From: Taenia hydatigena
Taxonomy: Eukaryota > Platyhelminthes > Cestoda > Cyclophyllidea > Taeniidae
Assembly: GCA_036345935.2 (NCBI GenBank)
Contig: JADWOT020000005.1
Location: 8,069,044-8,133,043, forward strand
Length of the DNA: 64,000 nt
Direction of reading: 5' to 3'
In this document: positions 62,101 to 64,000 of the stretch, piece by piece
How the letters are laid out: every line of letters starts with the position of its first letter
Numbering within the stretch: the first letter of the stretch is position 1
Position numbers and translations under genes: made by a program
Notes under the pieces: generated by a model
The model's database searches: none
Seen by the model: the letters and a program-made list of their open reading frames with translations, nothing else
Told to the model about the DNA's origin: nothing

Positions 62101-62591
62101 CTGTATGTCCTTATTGAAATTTGCTCTTTTGTGGAACTTACGGTTGAAGACTCACGACTGTTCTCTTTCAATTCCAGCTCGAACAACAACTCAATGTAAA
62201 TCGGGATCTTCGAAATCGGTTACGGGAGGCCAATAACCACCTGGCGCGCATCTATCTTGGTGTTTCGCAGGGTAATCAGCGCTTAGCTGTGATGACAGAG
62301 CGTCTCCTTGTAGAGGCGCAGAAGCACGAAGAAATTGGCTGTACGTCTCACCCACGCAGAACACTTGACCCTTCTTTTTCACCAGCAGATTTCAATCCTT
62401 TTTTCATCTTTCCAGCCACCTGCGATGAGACCATCTCTCAGAAGCCCCATTCTCAAAACCCACTATCAGCTGACAATGCCGAGGCATGCGCTCAAAGTGG
62501 GCCGTCTGATCCATCAGCTCTGGCGAATTTGCCGTCGTCTTCACAGAAGACTAAGCGGCATGGAAAGGCAACACTCCTGCATAATCTTTGA
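50110..62591 (+). CDS. Giant coiled-coil protein with internal repeats, 5'-incomplete
   Basis: Exons: 50110-50511, 50784-62102 (11319 nt, one uninterrupted frame), 62178-62340 and 62416-62591, all joined in frame by GT-AG introns. They give 4019 aa, with the first exon(s) not found. Residues from exon 50110 are Arg, Ser and Gly-rich and likely disordered. A globular Cys/His-containing stretch (KCTHNQCHCCAG) precedes long heptad-repeat coiled coil. A Lys/Glu-rich segment (54.15-54.53 kb) leads into the repeat array (54.5-60.1 kb). After the array comes a Ser/Phe/Pro-rich region and a conserved-looking C-terminus (PDSPGLPRKWSRAPIQELIW, LEQQLNVNRDLRNRLREAN). I do not recognise the family. Size and architecture suggest a scaffold such as a centrosomal or Golgi-tether coiled-coil protein, but that is a guess. 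The last exon could be read in another frame (PPAMRPSLRS), but frame continuity favours the one given. Confidence 0.85.
54525..60140 (+). repeat. In-frame array of near-identical coiled-coil modules
   Basis: A shared core module (A; contains MEEMRHRLCDVEEEKSRK) occurs eight times. Using the CGCAACAT marker, copies start at 54599, 55151, 56138, 56690, 57242, 58229, 58946 and 59933. The steps are 552, 987, 552, 552, 987, 717 and 987 bp, all multiples of three (184, 329 or 239 codons). Linkers are of three kinds: B (SEANVDEVRVAEMLSRVEEL), C (DEGLLVARLSALAEQ through ECELRDQVIEKV) and a single divergent D segment (58.4-58.9 kb). The order is A-B-A-C-A-B-A-B-A-C-A-D-A-C-A. Copies are nearly identical at DNA level, which indicates recent expansion or gene conversion. 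Confidence 0.95.
58089..59733 (+). repeat. Right arm of the 1645-bp inverted repeat, inside the giant gene
   Basis: This runs from AGGAAGCTGGCGGATGATC to GACCAGGTGATTG and lies wholly within the 11.3-kb exon. It contains the end of one 987-bp module, the unique divergent D module, and a following A-C module. Because D occurs only once in the array, the left arm must derive from this particular part. Confidence 0.9.
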
Positions 62592-64000
62592 CAAGCTATA
62601 ATGCCCAAGTCTAAAAAGTAGTCACTTTGGCTCCCATAGAACCTAGTCTTCTTTCTCATTCTCCTTTTGTACCATAGTCTCTGCCTGAATTACTCTAATT
62701 TTCCATTGTTTTCATCCTCCCCATTCTGTAATTATAAACTTGCCCATGATTCTTCTGCTGCCTTTTGATTTCAGTGAAATTCCAATCGGTGTTCCAAAAT
62801 GAGCACTTTTAATGGATGTTAGTGCCACAAATCGTGTAAAGATGTGTTTGTTGGGAATTTAAGGGAAGGTGTTACGATTTTTAAACTGACGTTGAAAAGT
62901 TCTCTGATAAGACACGCCGTCCAATCGACATTACTTGATATGATCTCTTCAAAGAATTAGACTCAGTTGTTGTGGTACTTGGTAACCCACTTTACCGTCA
63001 TAATTTATAATATTTTGATGGGTTCTGTATCAAAAAATGGACCAATGATTATGGAAATCACTTTAGAGCTGAGTTTTCAAACCACTGTTTTTTCGATGTC
63101 TGCCTTTTGGCTTTTAGCATTTCAATTCGTATTAATGCATTCACCTTTTGCGTCTCATTAGTGCGATGTGATATGGGAGCTGGGAGTTGGTTCCTCTCAC
63201 ATACCCGTTAGGGCAAAGGAAGGCCATACATGCTGCTTTTTACTTGGTCGAATGGGCTCAAATGCTGTCTGGTGAATGCGCATCTGGACTTGAGTTGATG
63301 ACTTCATGCTAAATTTAGAACCATTTTGGCGTCAGAAAAGCATACTTCAGGGGCCAGAACTTGCGAAGTTTCCGTTTTTGTGATTGTGCTCTGGACTCTC
63401 TAGTATTATTTTGGTAAATCACTGATAATAGTCGCTTTGATACAGAAGAATAAACCACACACGATTTGTTTGACAGCAGCTCGTTGTTTCATTGATAACA
63501 GTCCTAACAGTATTATCCTGTCAGTCATGTTATCACGCTGTAAGCACACATCATTGCCGCTATGTGACTTTGCGATGAAAGTTGCTGCCATGAATTGGTG
63601 CTGCAGGCGTGACCTAGGGTTCTGTTGAACTTTTAACCAGATTGGTCAATGGGCAGACTTCGAGGTAGGATGTCTTTATTTGCCAATAGATATTAGTAAA
63701 CGAGGGGGCATGACGTGTACGTGTGTGACGGTCAATTGACTAGCTGGGCGTACCAGCGACACGCATTGGTCTGAGTCTCGTCCATTTATAGCAGATGCTT
63801 GACTTGGCCTCATAGCAAGGGTACGTGATACCACCCAACCAGGCGAGATCGAGCGGGATCGCAACGTCTCAGCATTTTATAAATTGTATATGACAAGGGA
63901 AACTTCCAGATCATTGAAACAGGAACGCTTTTCGGGGGTTGAATGCGTTGACGGTAGTTGCACCAATCTTTGCTACCATGTTTTTTGACTTGATTAGTGT
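62592..64000. other. Downstream flank without recognised genes
   Basis: No exon is supported. The giant gene's 3' UTR should begin here, but I see no clean AATAAA in the first 200 bases. The patch at 63676-63870 is richer in GC and may be a transposon remnant. Confidence 0.5.

Overview
The window reads as nuclear DNA of a parasitic flatworm, most likely a cestode (tapeworm) of the taeniid kind. The evidence is AT-rich, gene-sparse sequence, genes split by GT-AG introns that include many mini-introns of about 31 to 38 nt (a published hallmark of cestode genomes), short 3' UTRs with AATAAA signals, several LicD/fukutin-type transferase genes, and a miniature LTR element of the TRIM type known from taeniids. 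A run of 100 N (46372-46471) marks a scaffold gap. There is nothing bacterial here: no operons, no CRISPR array, and no RNA gene that I could recognise.

Layout. 1-6.2 kb has no gene, only diverged dispersed repeats. 6.2-7.26 kb (-) is a dead LicD-family copy. 11.7-15.15 kb (+) is an eight-exon Golgi nucleotide-sugar transporter of the SLC35A4 type (369 aa by my exon model). 20.4-25.9 kb (-) is a second LicD gene whose frame is intact across its exons but which is split by a 4.4 kb Ty3/gypsy LTR retrotransposon (21066-25439) with a perfect 5-bp target duplication. 33.47-33.7 kb (-) is a short coding end with a poly(A) signal. 34.4-38.2 kb (+) is a 14-exon ethanolamine-phosphate cytidylyltransferase (PCYT2) gene. 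40.6-41.83 kb (+) is an intact LicD gene (354 aa). After the gap, 46.98-48.62 kb is an inverted 1645-bp copy of part of the giant gene that follows, then a TRIM element at 48.8-49.7 kb. 50.1-62.6 kb (+) is a giant coiled-coil gene of more than 4000 codons, mostly one 11.3-kb exon, with an internal array of near-identical in-frame modules (54.5-60.1 kb).

How the genes may fit together. Three of the recognisable gene types concern CDP-activated alcohols: PCYT2 makes CDP-ethanolamine (and reportedly CDP-glycerol), SLC35A4 has been reported to carry CDP-ribitol into the Golgi, and LicD/fukutin/FKRP proteins transfer polyol phosphates from such donors. Whether this neighbourhood is meaningful or chance is an inference to test. 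The LicD loci at 6 kb and 40 kb also share flanking sequence, so they are products of segmental duplication followed by inversion and decay.

All exon models were built by eye from splice signals, reading-frame continuity and family resemblance. No alignment or database search was run.
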